A stretch of DNA of 64,000 bases. Origin: Bog-473 sp963807775 (GTDB lineage: Bacteria; Actinomycetota; Acidimicrobiia; Acidimicrobiales; RAAP-2). The stretch spans positions 248,001 through 312,000 of the forward strand of contig CAWECY010000010.1 in assembly GCA_963807775.1 (NCBI GenBank), in the 5' to 3' direction. The translations under genes and the position numbers were made by a program. Positions 50,695 to 59,992 of this stretch are shown here, one piece after another; within the stretch, counting starts at the first letter, position 1, and each line of letters starts with the position of its first letter. A model generated the notes under the pieces. It ran no database searches. It was given only the letters and a program-made list of their open reading frames with translations, and was not told the DNA's origin.

Positions 50695-52707
50695 ATGCAA
50701 CCGGTCGAAACCCCACGCGTCTACTCGGGTCGATACGAGCTGACCCACCTGGTCGCCCGCGGCGGCATGGCCCAGGTCTACCGCGCCATGGACCGCCAGC
50801 TCGATAGGCCGGTCGCCCTCAAGGTCCTCTTCCCCGAGCTCTCCATCGACCAGACCTTCGTCGAGCGCTTTCGCCGCGAGGCGCAGGCCGCCGCCAACCT
50901 CTCCCATCCCAACATCGTCCCCGTCTTCGACTGGGGCGAGGACGACGGCTCCTACTTCATCGTCATGGAGTACGTCGACGGCCGGGCCCTCTCGGCCGTG
51001 CTGCGCGACCCCACCCCGCTCCCGCCGCGCCAGATCGCCACCATTGGCGCCGGCGTGGCCGCCGCCCTCGCCTTCGCCCACCGCCACGGCGTGGTGCACC
51101 GCGACGTGAAGCCCGGCAACGTTCTCATCACGCCCGAGGGTGAGGTCAAGGTCACCGACTTCGGCATCGCCCGGGCTATCAACACGGAGGAGAGCCTCAC
51201 GCAGACAGGCGCCGTCATGGGCACGGCCGCCTACTTCTCGCCCGAGCAGGCCGAGGGCAAGGGCGTCGATGCCCGCAGCGACATCTACTCGCTCGGTGTC
51301 GTCCTCTACGAAATGGCGGTCGGGCGCCCCCCGTTCACCGGCGACTCCCCGGTCGCCGTCGCCTCCAAGCACGTGCGCGACCAGCCCGTGCTGCCCCGGG
51401 AGGCCAACCCGGCCGTGCCGGCCGCGCTGGAGGCCGTCGTCATGAAGGCCATGGCCAAGAGCCCCGACGACCGCTACGGCTCGGCCGAAGAGCTCCGGGC
51501 CGACCTCCTCCGCTTCGCCGAGGGTCGCCCCGTCGAGGCGGGCGACCCCGGCGTCACCTCCATGATGACGGCGGCCGTCGGCGCCACTCAGGCCACCCGC
51601 GTCATCACCAACACCGGCCGGACCATGGCCCTTCCCGACGCCGCCCACCCGCCGCCCGCCAGCCGCGAGGACCTCGAGCGCCGCAAGCGCAATCGGAACC
51701 TCATGATCCTGCTCGTCGCGCTCCTGGTCGCGCTGGGCATCATCGCCTTCTTCCTCTTGCGCTCCGTGCTCGGGGCCAACGTGACCGTCCCCAACGTGGT
51801 GGGCGAGACCCAGGCCGTGGCCACCCAGACGCTGCAGAACGACAACCTGGCCGTCGGCACCACCAGCTTCCAGACCAACTCGGCCACCAAGGGCACCGTC
51901 CTCTCCAGCGATCCCGCCTCGGGCGCCAAGGTGTCGAAGAACTCCAAGGTCGACCTCGTCGTGAGCGGCGGCCCCAACATCCCCATCGTCCAGGTCCCGA
52001 CCGTCACCGGCGACCAGCTCACCCAGGCCACCCAGCTGCTGCAGGGCGCCGGCTTCACCCTGGCCCCGATCAAGTACGTCACCAGTACCAAGCCGGTGGG
52101 GACGGTGCTCGACCAGTCGCCGGCCGGCGGGTCCAAGGTGAAGCAGACCACGTCGGTCGTGCTGACCGTGTCGGGCACGCAGTCGACTGTCTCGGTGCCG
52201 AGCGTCCTCGGGCAGACACCGGCGGCGGCCGGCTCCCTGCTGAGCCATGCTGGCCTCAACGTGGGCACCCAGACCAGTGCCTGCTCGAGCCAGTTCGCCA
52301 CCGGGCTGGTGTCGTCGCAGAGCCCGGCAGGCGGGATCAACGCGCAGCCCAACACCTCGGTCAACATCGTGGTCTCGAGCGGCAGCTGCGTCGGGGTGCC
52401 CAACCTGGTCGGCCAGTCGGCCAGCTCGGCCCAGTCGGCCATCAGCGGCGTCGGGCTGGTGGCCAACACGACCTACGACACCACGTGCTCCAACAACGCC
52501 CAGCCGGGCAACGTCGATGGGCAGACGCCGGCAGCCGGCGCCCAGATCGCCAGCGGGAGCACGGTCACCATCTCGGTGTGCCAGTCGGCGACGACCACGA
52601 CGACCACGACGACCACCACGACGACGCCCACCTCGACCACCACCACGACTGCGCCATCGAAGCCACCGACCACGCTCTTGCGCCGGCACTCCACCGGCGA
52701 CGTGTAG
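50695..52707 (+). CDS. pknB: PASTA-domain Ser/Thr kinase PknB
   Basis: This 670-residue receptor kinase has a cytosolic kinase domain with catalytic K43 (V-A-L-K), H-R-D with D137, D-F-G and an activation loop T-Q-T-G-A-V-M-G-T-A. One membrane helix (about 336-357) and four PASTA repeats (each with a V-P-x-V-x-G start) follow, then a Thr-rich tail. PASTA repeats bind muropeptides or lipid II. It controls cell-wall synthesis through FhaA, MviN/MurJ and CwlM, all encoded in this window. rodA, pbpA and pknA, which precede pknB in mycobacteria, are absent. Confidence 0.95.
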   Translation: MQPVETPRVYSGRYELTHLVARGGMAQVYRAMDRQLDRPVALKVLFPELSIDQTFVERFRREAQAAANLSHPNIVPVFDWGEDDGSYFIVMEYVDGRALSAVLRDPTPLPPRQIATIGAGVAAALAFAHRHGVVHRDVKPGNVLITPEGEVKVTDFGIARAINTEESLTQTGAVMGTAAYFSPEQAEGKGVDARSDIYSLGVVLYEMAVGRPPFTGDSPVAVASKHVRDQPVLPREANPAVPAALEAVVMKAMAKSPDDRYGSAEELRADLLRFAEGRPVEAGDPGVTSMMTAAVGATQATRVITNTGRTMALPDAAHPPPASREDLERRKRNRNLMILLVALLVALGIIAFFLLRSVLGANVTVPNVVGETQAVATQTLQNDNLAVGTTSFQTNSATKGTVLSSDPASGAKVSKNSKVDLVVSGGPNIPIVQVPTVTGDQLTQATQLLQGAGFTLAPIKYVTSTKPVGTVLDQSPAGGSKVKQTTSVVLTVSGTQSTVSVPSVLGQTPAAAGSLLSHAGLNVGTQTSACSSQFATGLVSSQSPAGGINAQPNTSVNIVVSSGSCVGVPNLVGQSASSAQSAISGVGLVANTTYDTTCSNNAQPGNVDGQTPAAGAQIASGSTVTISVCQSATTTTTTTTTTTTPTSTTTTTAPSKPPTTLLRRHSTGDV

Positions 52708-52727
52708 GCGCCCGGCTCCGGGCGAAC

Positions 52728-53321
52728 TCAGGAACCGGCGGCCGCTCCGAGCTGGCCCAGGAAGTTGGCCAGCAGCGCCGGCCCTGACACCGTCAACACC
52801 GACTCGGGGTGGAACTGCACGCCCTCGACGGCCAGCGTGCGGTGGCGCAGCCCCATGACCACGCCGTCGCTCGATGTCGCCGTCACCTCCAGCTCGGCCG
52901 GCACCGACTCGGGCCGCACCACCAGCGAGTGGTAGCGGGTGGCCACGAACGGGTTGGGCAGTCCCTCGAAGAGGCCGCGGCCGTCGTGGTGGATCTCCGA
53001 CGTCTTGCCGTGCATCAGGTGCGGCGCGGCCACCACCTCGCCGCCGTAGGCCTGCCCGACGCACTGGTGGCCCAGGCAGACCCCGAGCAGCGGGATCTCC
53101 CCGGCCAGCTCGGCGATGGCGGCCAGGCTCACCCCGCCGTCCTCGGGTCGACCCGGCCCGGGTGAGATGAGCACGGCGTCGGGGCGCTCGGCCCGGATGC
53201 CCGCCACCTGAATGGCGTCGTTGCGGTACACCACCGGGTCGGCCCCCAGCTCGCCCAGTTCCTGCACGAGGTTGTAGACGAACGAGTCGTAGTTGTCGAT
53301 AACCAGCACCCGCGCGCCCAT
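52728..53321 (-). CDS. trpG: Anthranilate/para-aminobenzoate synthase glutamine amidotransferase subunit
   Basis: This 197-residue class I glutamine amidotransferase has I-D-N-Y-D-S-F, the catalytic Cys82 in G-V-C-L-G-H-Q and the V-Q-F-H-P-E-S motif. It supplies ammonia to TrpE or PabB, neither of which is in the window. The ATG at 53321 starts at the homology; the frame is open to 53402. Its position between pknB and crgA matches the mycobacterial trpG neighbourhood. Confidence 0.9.
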   Translation of the reverse strand: MGARVLVIDNYDSFVYNLVQELGELGADPVVYRNDAIQVAGIRAERPDAVLISPGPGRPEDGGVSLAAIAELAGEIPLLGVCLGHQCVGQAYGGEVVAAPHLMHGKTSEIHHDGRGLFEGLPNPFVATRYHSLVVRPESVPAELEVTATSSDGVVMGLRHRTLAVEGVQFHPESVLTVSGPALLANFLGQLGAAAGS

Positions 53322-53395
53322 GGGACGCCGATCGTACCCATTGGCCCGGGCTCTCCCGCCCGGGGGCCGGTCCGTCCGCTGGCTAACCTCACCCC

Positions 53396-53713
53396 ATGGC
53401 AACGAGTACCAAGGGCCCCGGCGGTGCCTCCCGCAAGGGCAAGTCGGCCGGCGGCCGCACCACGTCGAAGGTCGGCCGTTACAAGTCGCCGGAGGAGTCC
53501 GGCCGCTACACCGCCCCCATCCCCAAGAACGTGCGCCACAGCCCGCCGTGGTTCGGCGCGCTGGTGCTCATCCTCCTCATCGGCGGCGTGGTCGTCATCA
53601 CCGTCAACTACCTGGCCCACCTGCCGTTCGCGGCGCACGGCTCACCCTGGGGCCTCGTCGTCGGCCTGGTGATGATCTTCGTCGGTTTCCTCGCGGCGAC
53701 GAGATACCACTGA
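53396..53713 (+). CDS. crgA: Cell division protein CrgA
   Basis: This 105-residue protein has a basic, Gly/Lys/Ser-rich N-terminus (1-45), the P-P-W-F-G-A-L-V motif and two membrane helices (about 50-72 and 82-102). CrgA is a small divisome protein of actinobacteria that recruits or stabilises FtsZ/FtsI. It starts at ATG 53396, divergent from trpG. Confidence 0.93.
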   Translation: MATSTKGPGGASRKGKSAGGRTTSKVGRYKSPEESGRYTAPIPKNVRHSPPWFGALVLILLIGGVVVITVNYLAHLPFAAHGSPWGLVVGLVMIFVGFLAATRYH

Positions 53714-53799
53714 CCTCCGCGTTGCGGCGCAGACGCGCACCCCTGGCGGGGTCGCCCCGTCTGCTGTCCGCCTGCCCGCGCCCGGGGCCGGACCGTGAA

Positions 53800-54978
53800 C
53801 TAGCCCAGCCGCTCGATGATGGTGGCGTTGGCCAGCCCGCCGCCCTCACACATGGTCAGCAGACCCCAGCGTCCGTTGGTGCGCTCGAGTTCGTTGAGCA
53901 GCGTGGCTGTCAGCTTGCCGCCCGAGGCGCCGAGCGGGTGGCCCAGCGCGATGGCGCCACCGTTCGCGTTGACGATCTCCATGTTGGGGTGGTGCTCCTT
54001 CTCCCACGCCAGCACGACCGAGGCAAAGGCCTCATTGATCTCCACCACGTCGATGTCGTCCATGGTCAGCTTGGCCCGCTCCAGCACGGTGGTGGTGGCG
54101 GGGATGGGTCCCGTCAGCATGGTGATCGGGTCGACGCCCGCCAGGGCGAAAGCGTGGAAGCGGGCCCGCGGGCGCAGGCCCAGCGCGTTGGCCTTCTCCT
54201 CGCTCATGATCAGGACGGCCGACGAGCCGTCGGTGATCTGCGAGGAGTTGCCGGCCGTGACCTTGCCGTCCTCCTTGAAGGCGGGCTTCAGGTTGGCCAG
54301 CGCCTCCACCGTCGAGTCGGGCCGGATGCCTTCGTCCGTCCTCAGCAACTCGTCGGTGTCCTTGCCCTCCTCGTCCTTGATGACCACCGGGATGATCTCG
54401 TTCTCGAAGCGCCCTTCCTCGGTGGCCCGCGCCGCCCGCTGGTGGCTCTGCACCGAGTAGGCGTCGAGCTCCTGGCGCGAGATGCCCCACTGATCGGCGA
54501 TCATCTCGGCCCCGATGCCCTGCCCCTTCAGGCCGCCCTTCTCGGCGTAGCGCGCCATCATCCGCGGGCCGAACGGGAAGCCGAAGTCGCGCACGACCGA
54601 CGAGCCCATCGGTGTGTGGGTCATGGACTCCACGCCCGCTGCGATCGCGATGTCGTAGGCGCCCGCCATGACGCCCTGGGCCGCGAAGTGCACCGCCTGC
54701 TGCGACGAGCCGCACTGGCGGTCGATGGTGGTGGCAGGCACCGACTCGGGCCAGCTGGCCGCCAGCACGGCGTTGCGGCCGATGTTGAGGGACTGCTCGG
54801 ACACCTGCATGACGCAGCCCATGATCACGTCGTCCACCAGGGCCGGGTCCAGGTTGTTGCGCTCGGCTAGGGCCTTGAGTGACTCGGACGCCAGGTCGAC
54901 GGCGTGCCAGCCACGCAGCTTCCCGTTGCGCTTCCCGCCGGCAGTCCGGACGGCGTCGACGATGACGGCGGTGGTCAT
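53800..54978 (-). CDS. Thiolase (acetyl-CoA C-acyltransferase)
   Basis: This 392-residue type II thiolase has catalytic Cys89 (D-R-Q-C-G-S-S), the E-A-F-A motif, the His motif N-A-N-G-G-A-I-A-L-G-H-P-L-G-A-S-G-G and the C-terminal C-E-G-G-G-L-A-N-A. It either cleaves 3-ketoacyl-CoA in beta-oxidation or condenses acetyl-CoA. The Q-C rather than V-C context suggests the long-chain acyltransferase type, but specificity is inference. ATG 54978 has a GGAAGGAG ribosome-binding site upstream. Confidence 0.93.
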   Translation of the reverse strand: MTTAVIVDAVRTAGGKRNGKLRGWHAVDLASESLKALAERNNLDPALVDDVIMGCVMQVSEQSLNIGRNAVLAASWPESVPATTIDRQCGSSQQAVHFAAQGVMAGAYDIAIAAGVESMTHTPMGSSVVRDFGFPFGPRMMARYAEKGGLKGQGIGAEMIADQWGISRQELDAYSVQSHQRAARATEEGRFENEIIPVVIKDEEGKDTDELLRTDEGIRPDSTVEALANLKPAFKEDGKVTAGNSSQITDGSSAVLIMSEEKANALGLRPRARFHAFALAGVDPITMLTGPIPATTTVLERAKLTMDDIDVVEINEAFASVVLAWEKEHHPNMEIVNANGGAIALGHPLGASGGKLTATLLNELERTNGRWGLLTMCEGGGLANATIIERLG

Positions 54979-55099
54979 GTTGGGTCTCCTTCCAATTCCG
55001 GCGGGCCGCTCCCTGCCGGTTCAGAGCAGCATGCATTCTACCTGCCGGGGTCAGCAGCACCATTTGGCGGGGGCGGCGGACCGCTAGCCTCTGCCGGCG

Positions 55100-55582
55100 A
55101 TGGCAGAGGTGGGGCGGCACAAGCCCAAGGACATGGACCGCTGGCTGGGCGACGGGGGCATGCCCATCATCGACGTCGTCGGGGGGGCCTTCACCGACTA
55201 CGGCGTGGACGGGGAGGACCTGGGGTGGGCCACCGGGACGTTCACCCCCACCGACCTGGCGTGCAATCCGCACGGCATCACCCAGGCCGGCGTCCACTCC
55301 CTGCTGCTCGACGCCTGCATGAACTTCGCCATCAACGCCGCCCTCCCCGGCAAGGCCCGCACCCGCGGCACCCTCGAGATGAAGACCGAGACCATGCGTC
55401 CGGCTCTGAAGGGCGAGCCCTACGTGATGCGAGGCGAGGCGGTGCGTCTGGCCAAGCAGGTGGCTTATGGCGAGGCCACCGTCCGCGACCCCGACGGCGC
55501 GCTGATCAGCCGCGCCACAGGGACCTTTCTCCTGCATCGATCCGACCCCGCACCAGACCCCGGCTCCGCAGCCGCCGGCTGA
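55100..55582 (+). CDS. PaaI-type acyl-CoA thioesterase (hotdog fold)
   Basis: This 160-residue protein has the single-domain hotdog fold. A central helix segment H-S-L-L-L-D-A-C-M-N-F-A carries the likely catalytic Asp, preceded by G-I-T-Q-A-G and followed by the strand T-L-E-M-K-T-E-T-M-R-P. It presumably hydrolyses acyl-CoAs. It is divergent from the thiolase gene, which supports a role in acyl-CoA metabolism. Confidence 0.85.
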   Translation: MAEVGRHKPKDMDRWLGDGGMPIIDVVGGAFTDYGVDGEDLGWATGTFTPTDLACNPHGITQAGVHSLLLDACMNFAINAALPGKARTRGTLEMKTETMRPALKGEPYVMRGEAVRLAKQVAYGEATVRDPDGALISRATGTFLLHRSDPAPDPGSAAAG

Positions 55583-55613
55583 CCCCTACCGGGTCCCCAC
55601 GCCCGGACCCGGG

Positions 55614-56339
55614 GTGTGCCGCGTCTGCCGCGGGCCGGCCCGGTGCGGCGACGCTCTCTGCTTCGCCTGCCGCTGGGTGGGCCGGCGGCTGGGCGCGCCG
55701 CTTGTGCCGACCTTCCCCCTCCGCCTGTGCCCGCTGCCGAGCCCGCTCTACCGCGTGCTGATGGGGTACAAGGAGTCACCGGTGGCCGAGGCCCGCGGTC
55801 GCTTCTCCGCCATCGTGCGCTCGCTGGTCCGCCAGGGGCTCCTCCAGCGGTGCCGCGTGTTGGAGGCGGCGGCCGGTGGAGCGGTCGATCTGGTCGTGCC
55901 CGTTCCCTCTTCGCGGCGTCCCGGTGCTCCTCCGCTCGCCCGGGTGTCCGGTCTCGGGGGGGAGGTGCGTGCGCTCGGCCCCGGCGTGCGCTGGGCGCCG
56001 GAACTCCTGCGGCGCGAGGCCACAGCGAGCCCGGGGCTCGGCCACATGCAGCCCGATGGTGCCGCGTTCACGGTCAATGGGACGGTGCGCGGGGCACGGG
56101 TGGTCCTGCTCGACGACACCTACGTCAGCGGTGCCCGGGCCCAGAGTGCAGCGACCGCGCTACTCCGGGGCGGGGTCGGCGTGGCGCTCGTCGTACCGAT
56201 CGGCCGCGTGCTCCGGCCCGATCGCTCGGCCCTTCACGCCGACTTCTTGCGTCGTCCCGACGTGTGTCGCGACACCGGGTCAGGCCTCCTGCCCGTGGGC
56301 GGCCACGATGGTGGTCAGACGGGGGTGTCGACCGAGTAG
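55614..56339 (+). CDS. ComF-like amidophosphoribosyltransferase-fold protein
   Basis: This 241-residue protein begins with a four-Cys zinc-ribbon-like region (C-R-V-C, then C-F-A-C) and has a PRTase domain with the PRPP loop V-L-L-D-D-T-Y-V-S-G-A. ComF proteins assist DNA uptake in competent bacteria, while other ComF-like proteins have unknown roles. The GTG at 55614 is provisional because the frame stays open into the end of the thioesterase gene. The last 25 bases overlap the convergent SDR gene. Confidence 0.82.
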   Translation: MCRVCRGPARCGDALCFACRWVGRRLGAPLVPTFPLRLCPLPSPLYRVLMGYKESPVAEARGRFSAIVRSLVRQGLLQRCRVLEAAAGGAVDLVVPVPSSRRPGAPPLARVSGLGGEVRALGPGVRWAPELLRREATASPGLGHMQPDGAAFTVNGTVRGARVVLLDDTYVSGARAQSAATALLRGGVGVALVVPIGRVLRPDRSALHADFLRRPDVCRDTGSGLLPVGGHDGGQTGVSTE

Positions 56340-57286
56340 CGCACGCCCGTCAGCTCCTCGGAGGCCCGCCACAGCGCCGCCGCCGCCGCCGCGTCGCGGG
56401 CCCGTCGGCTGCGCCGGGCGAAGCGTGGCGGCCCGTAGAGCTCGAAGACATGTCCCGGGCCGACGTACTGCCCGGAGCGGACGGACGAAGAGGTGGCCGC
56501 ACACAGGATCGGCACGGCACCGTGGGCGGCCGATTGGCCCAGTGTCGAGCCAGCCGTGCGTGTCAGCCTGCGTCGCACCCGACTGTTGCCCAGAGCGGCC
56601 CCACTGCCGGCCAGGTTGCTGCGAGTCCAGCCGGGGTGGGCGGCCACAGCCAGCGTGCGCAGGCCGACGGCGTCCAGCCGCCGGCTCAGCTCGAACGTGA
56701 AGAGCAGGTTGTCGAGTTTGGTCGTGCCGTAGGTCAACCAGGTGTTGCGCAGCGACTGAGCGGCGACGTCGTCCGGCAAGAGCCGCCCGATGCGGTGCAT
56801 GAGTGAGCTCACCGTCACGATGCGGGAGGGCTCCGTAGTGACGATGCGGTCCAGCAGTAGGCCCGTCAGCGCGAAATGGCCCAGATGGTTGGTCGCCGTC
56901 TGCAACTCGAACCCGTCGGCCGTCTGGCGGTACGGGCTGCCCATGACTCCGGCGTTGTTGATCAGGATGTCGAGGCGGGCGTGCTCGGACAGGAAGGACT
57001 CCGCCGCGCGCTGGACCGAGACGAGGTCCGCCAGGTCGAGCGCGAGCAACTCCAAGGAGCAGCGGTCGAGCTCGCTCTCGAGCTTGTCGCGGGCCCGGCG
57101 CGCCTTCTCCTCGTTACGGCAGGCCAGGACGACGTGCGCGCCGTGTTCAGCCAGCGCGCTCGCCGTCTCATAGCCGATGCCGCTGTTAGCCCCGGTCACC
57201 AGGGCCACTCGCCCCGTGAGGTCGCCGATGTCGCCAATCCCCCACGTGGGGCCACCCGTGGCCTCGCTGCCGGGGATCCTGCTCAC
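56315..57286 (-). CDS. Short-chain dehydrogenase/reductase (retinol-dehydrogenase-like)
   Basis: This 323-residue SDR has the NAD(P)-binding T-G-A-N-S-G-I-G, N-N-A-G and the catalytic S...Y-G-T-T-K motif. It matches the long SDRs annotated as oxidoreductase/retinol-dehydrogenase-like. The substrate is unknown. The GTG at 57286 overlaps the stop of the pirin gene by 4 bases, so both are likely one transcript. Confidence 0.88.
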   Translation of the reverse strand: MSRIPGSEATGGPTWGIGDIGDLTGRVALVTGANSGIGYETASALAEHGAHVVLACRNEEKARRARDKLESELDRCSLELLALDLADLVSVQRAAESFLSEHARLDILINNAGVMGSPYRQTADGFELQTATNHLGHFALTGLLLDRIVTTEPSRIVTVSSLMHRIGRLLPDDVAAQSLRNTWLTYGTTKLDNLLFTFELSRRLDAVGLRTLAVAAHPGWTRSNLAGSGAALGNSRVRRRLTRTAGSTLGQSAAHGAVPILCAATSSSVRSGQYVGPGHVFELYGPPRFARRSRRARDAAAAAALWRASEELTGVRYSVDTPV

Positions 57287-58251
57287 GCGTTGCCGATGTG
57301 GTCCGCCGGCACCGTGCCCAGCTTGCCGGCCTCGAAGTCCTCGAAGGCCTGGATGATCTCGGCCCGATTGTTCATCACGAAGGGTCCGTGGGCGTAGACG
57401 GGCTCGCGGATCGGTCGGCCGCCGAGGACCAGGACGTCCAGCGCCGAGTGGCGGGACTCCTGTTCGCTGTCGGCCCGAAGGGTCAGGGCGGCCCCCGGGC
57501 CATGCACGACCAGCTGTCCGGAGTGGATCGGGCGGGCCTCGGTACCTACCTTGCCCTTCCCCGAGAGCACGTACACCAGTGCATTGAAGTCGCCCGGCCA
57601 GGGAAGGACCAGCTCGGCTCCGGGCTGGAGGGTGACGTGAACCAGGGAGATAGGGGTGTGGGTCGAGCCAGGGCCCAGGTGGCCGGCCACGTCGCCGGCG
57701 ATCACCCGGACGAGCGCGCCGCCATCTGGCGAAGTGAGGAGCAGGACGTCGCCTCCCTCGATGCCCTGATAGCGCGGCTCGATCCACTTGTCCGCCGCAG
57801 GCAGGTTCACCCACAGCTGGATCCCGTGGAACAGCCCACCGCTGGCAATCAGCTGCTCGGTGGGCCGCTCGATATGCAGAATGCCCGACCCGGCCGTCAT
57901 CCACTGGGTCGAACCGTTTGCGATCAGGCCACCACCACCGATGGAGTCCTGGTGCTGGAAGGTGCCGTCGATCATGTAGGTCACCGTCTCGAAGCCGCGG
58001 TGTGGATGCCACGGCGTGCCCTTGGGCTCGCCTGGCGCGTACTCCACCTCACCCATCTGGTCCATGTGGACGAACGGGTCCAGATCGGCCAGGTCAACTC
58101 CCACGAAGGCGCGGCGCACCGGAAACCCCTCGCCCTCGAAGCCCGCCGGTGCGTCGGTCACCGAGCGCACGGGTCGGATGGCCGCGGCCTCGTCGGGCGA
58201 CGGCTCGATGCGGGGCAGGACGAGTGTGTCGGGGACGGTCACGGCAGGCAT
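57283..58251 (-). CDS. Pirin family protein
   Basis: This 322-residue bicupin has the pirin metal-binding pattern H-P-H-R-G-F-E-T-V-T-Y and, later, H-x-E in I-L-H-I-E-R. The second cupin half is complete. Some pirins are quercetin dioxygenases or redox-responsive cofactors. ATG 58251 has a GAGAGAG stretch upstream; a GTG at 58284 would add 11 residues. The SDR gene overlaps its end. Confidence 0.9.
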   Translation of the reverse strand: MPAVTVPDTLVLPRIEPSPDEAAAIRPVRSVTDAPAGFEGEGFPVRRAFVGVDLADLDPFVHMDQMGEVEYAPGEPKGTPWHPHRGFETVTYMIDGTFQHQDSIGGGGLIANGSTQWMTAGSGILHIERPTEQLIASGGLFHGIQLWVNLPAADKWIEPRYQGIEGGDVLLLTSPDGGALVRVIAGDVAGHLGPGSTHTPISLVHVTLQPGAELVLPWPGDFNALVYVLSGKGKVGTEARPIHSGQLVVHGPGAALTLRADSEQESRHSALDVLVLGGRPIREPVYAHGPFVMNNRAEIIQAFEDFEAGKLGTVPADHIGNA

Positions 58252-58340
58252 GGCGAACTCTCTCTCAATCGTTGTAAACGGCACCGCAAAGGCAACATCA
58301 CTAGAACACGTGCAGGCGTCGTTCTGTTCCGCCAGCCCGG

Positions 58341-59201
58341 TCAGGATGCGTCGAGGCGGCTCACCTGCTCCGCGGTCAGCTCCAGGTCGGCCGCCGCCGC
58401 CGAGGCCACGGCGGTCGCGGGCCGGCTGCTACCGGGGATGGGGATGACCGTTGAGCCTTTGGCCAGCATCCAGGCCAGGGTCACCTGCTGGGGAGTTGCT
58501 CCTATCTCGCCTGCCACCTGGGCGAAGGCCGGATGCTGGCGCCCGATGACCTCCGTGTGGCCGATACCACCGAGGGGGCTCCAAGGGATGAATGCAATGC
58601 CGAGCCGCTCGCAGTGTTCGAGCTCGCCTTCGGAGGAGCGGAACCGCGGCGAGAACTGGTTCTGCACGCTGGCCAGGCGGCCGCCCAGAACCCGTTGCGC
58701 CTCGTCGATCTGCTCGACGGTGGCGTTCGAGACCCCGGCCATGAGGATCTTGCCCTCGTCCAAGAGGTCGGCCAGGGCACCCACGGACTCGGCCCACGGG
58801 ACCTGGGGGTCGGGACGGTGGTACTGGTACAGCCCGATGGCATCGACGCCGAGGGCCTTGAGCGAGGCCTCGCACGCTTCCTTCACGTAGAAAGGGTCGC
58901 CGTGCACGGTCCAGCTGCCGTCGCCGGGCCGCCGATGCCCGCCCTTGGTGGCCACGAGGACATCGTCGGTGGCGCCCCCATAGGCGGCCAGCGCCTCCGC
59001 CACCAACTCCTCCCCGTGTCCGTGCTCGCTTGTGCTGAGCGAGTAGGCGTCGGCCGTGTCGATGATGGTGACACCGGCGTCGAGCGACGCGTGGATGGTG
59101 GCGATGGCCTGCTTGCGGTCCGGGCGTCCCTCAATGGACAGGGGCATCTCGCCCAGTCCGATGGCGCTCACTGTGCGGTTGCCGATCGGCCGTTCCTGCA
59201 T
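58341..59201 (-). CDS. Aldo/keto reductase, second
   Basis: This 286-residue AKR has I-G-L-G-E-M-P-L-S, the catalytic D-T-A-D-A-Y, K in V-A-T-K-G-G and H in Y-Q-Y-H-R-P. It is unrelated in detail to the reductase at 30 kb. ATG 59201 was preferred to the upstream start at 59216 because GAGGAGG sits seven bases before it. The substrate is unknown. It lies upstream of pirin and the SDR on the same strand, possibly a small redox cluster. Confidence 0.9.
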   Translation of the reverse strand: MQERPIGNRTVSAIGLGEMPLSIEGRPDRKQAIATIHASLDAGVTIIDTADAYSLSTSEHGHGEELVAEALAAYGGATDDVLVATKGGHRRPGDGSWTVHGDPFYVKEACEASLKALGVDAIGLYQYHRPDPQVPWAESVGALADLLDEGKILMAGVSNATVEQIDEAQRVLGGRLASVQNQFSPRFRSSEGELEHCERLGIAFIPWSPLGGIGHTEVIGRQHPAFAQVAGEIGATPQQVTLAWMLAKGSTVIPIPGSSRPATAVASAAAADLELTAEQVSRLDAS

Positions 59202-59311
59202 GTCGGACCTCCTCATCCCTGGCGAAGGCGGCGCTGCGTGGTCAGCGTCTCCGCGTCGCCCCCGACGATACCGGTGTCGCCGCTGGCGGGTCGGGAGGAG
59301 ACGCGGCCGAC

Positions 59312-59599
59312 CTATGCGACGACGTGGAATTGGATGCGGTAGAGCAGGGAGGAATCGTCGATCGGCCCCGCATGGGCGGCCCGCCGGCGCAAGGTCTCGT
59401 GGTCAGGCTCGCCGGCGCGGCGTACATCGACCGCCGAGATCTTTGAGAACGTGACCATGTCCATGGCGTCGACCTCTATGACCGTCCGACCGACGTAGTA
59501 GCGCCCTCCCACCTTGGCCTGAGGCCGACGCCAGAGGCGGAAGGTGAGCGTGATGTCGCCGCCCGCGATGTCGTCGTGCAGCTCCCGGCTGAATTGCAC
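59312..59599 (-). CDS. ASCH-domain-like protein
   Basis: This 95-residue protein has the ASCH/PUA-like pattern: F-S-R-E-L-H-D-D-I-A-G-G-D-I-T-L-T-F-R, then K-V-G-G-R-Y-Y-V-G and I-S-A-V-D. ASCH domains bind RNA or single-stranded nucleic acid; some members hydrolyse N4-acetylcytidine. It is a single gene with short spacers on both sides. Confidence 0.7.
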   Translation of the reverse strand: MQFSRELHDDIAGGDITLTFRLWRRPQAKVGGRYYVGRTVIEVDAMDMVTFSKISAVDVRRAGEPDHETLRRRAAHAGPIDDSSLLYRIQFHVVA

Positions 59600-59992
59600 C
59601 GAACGACCTTACGGGCGGTCATGGTGCCGCGGTGCGGCGAGGAACCGTCGGAACTGCCAGACCGTCGATTCTCGTGCTCATTCCGCGGCAGGCAGCCAAC
59701 GGCTCGGATCGATACGAACCGGCCTCGAACACTGGTCCGTAGCCGTAAGCCCGTCGCCTCCGCCGCCGGCGGACGTCGGCACGACCCGATTCCAGGCTCC
59801 CTACGGGACCGATCTCCGTGACCGAGGGACAAAGCAGGCCAGGGCCGGGAAATACCTGCTCAGACGATCGAAAGGTGCTGCCCCAGGCCCCGCCACCAGA
59901 TGGCAACTCTGACTCAACTCCTGAGCAATTCTTACCGATATTGCCTGGGTGAGGGCGGAATCGGCCGTTCCCCGCAAGAAAGCCTCCCCTCA
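59600..59992. other. Gene-free spacer before the GGDEF-EAL gene
   Basis: This 393-base divergent spacer has only weakly supported short frames. The long frame of the next gene is open from 59900 but its first 31 codons are not homologous to anything I recognise. I see no RNA or repeat. Confidence 0.5.

Noticed and set aside
50206..53064. 952-residue minus-strand frame opposite pknB
   Set aside because: It spans pstP, pknB and trpG and is typical of antisense frames in high-GC DNA; no domain is visible.
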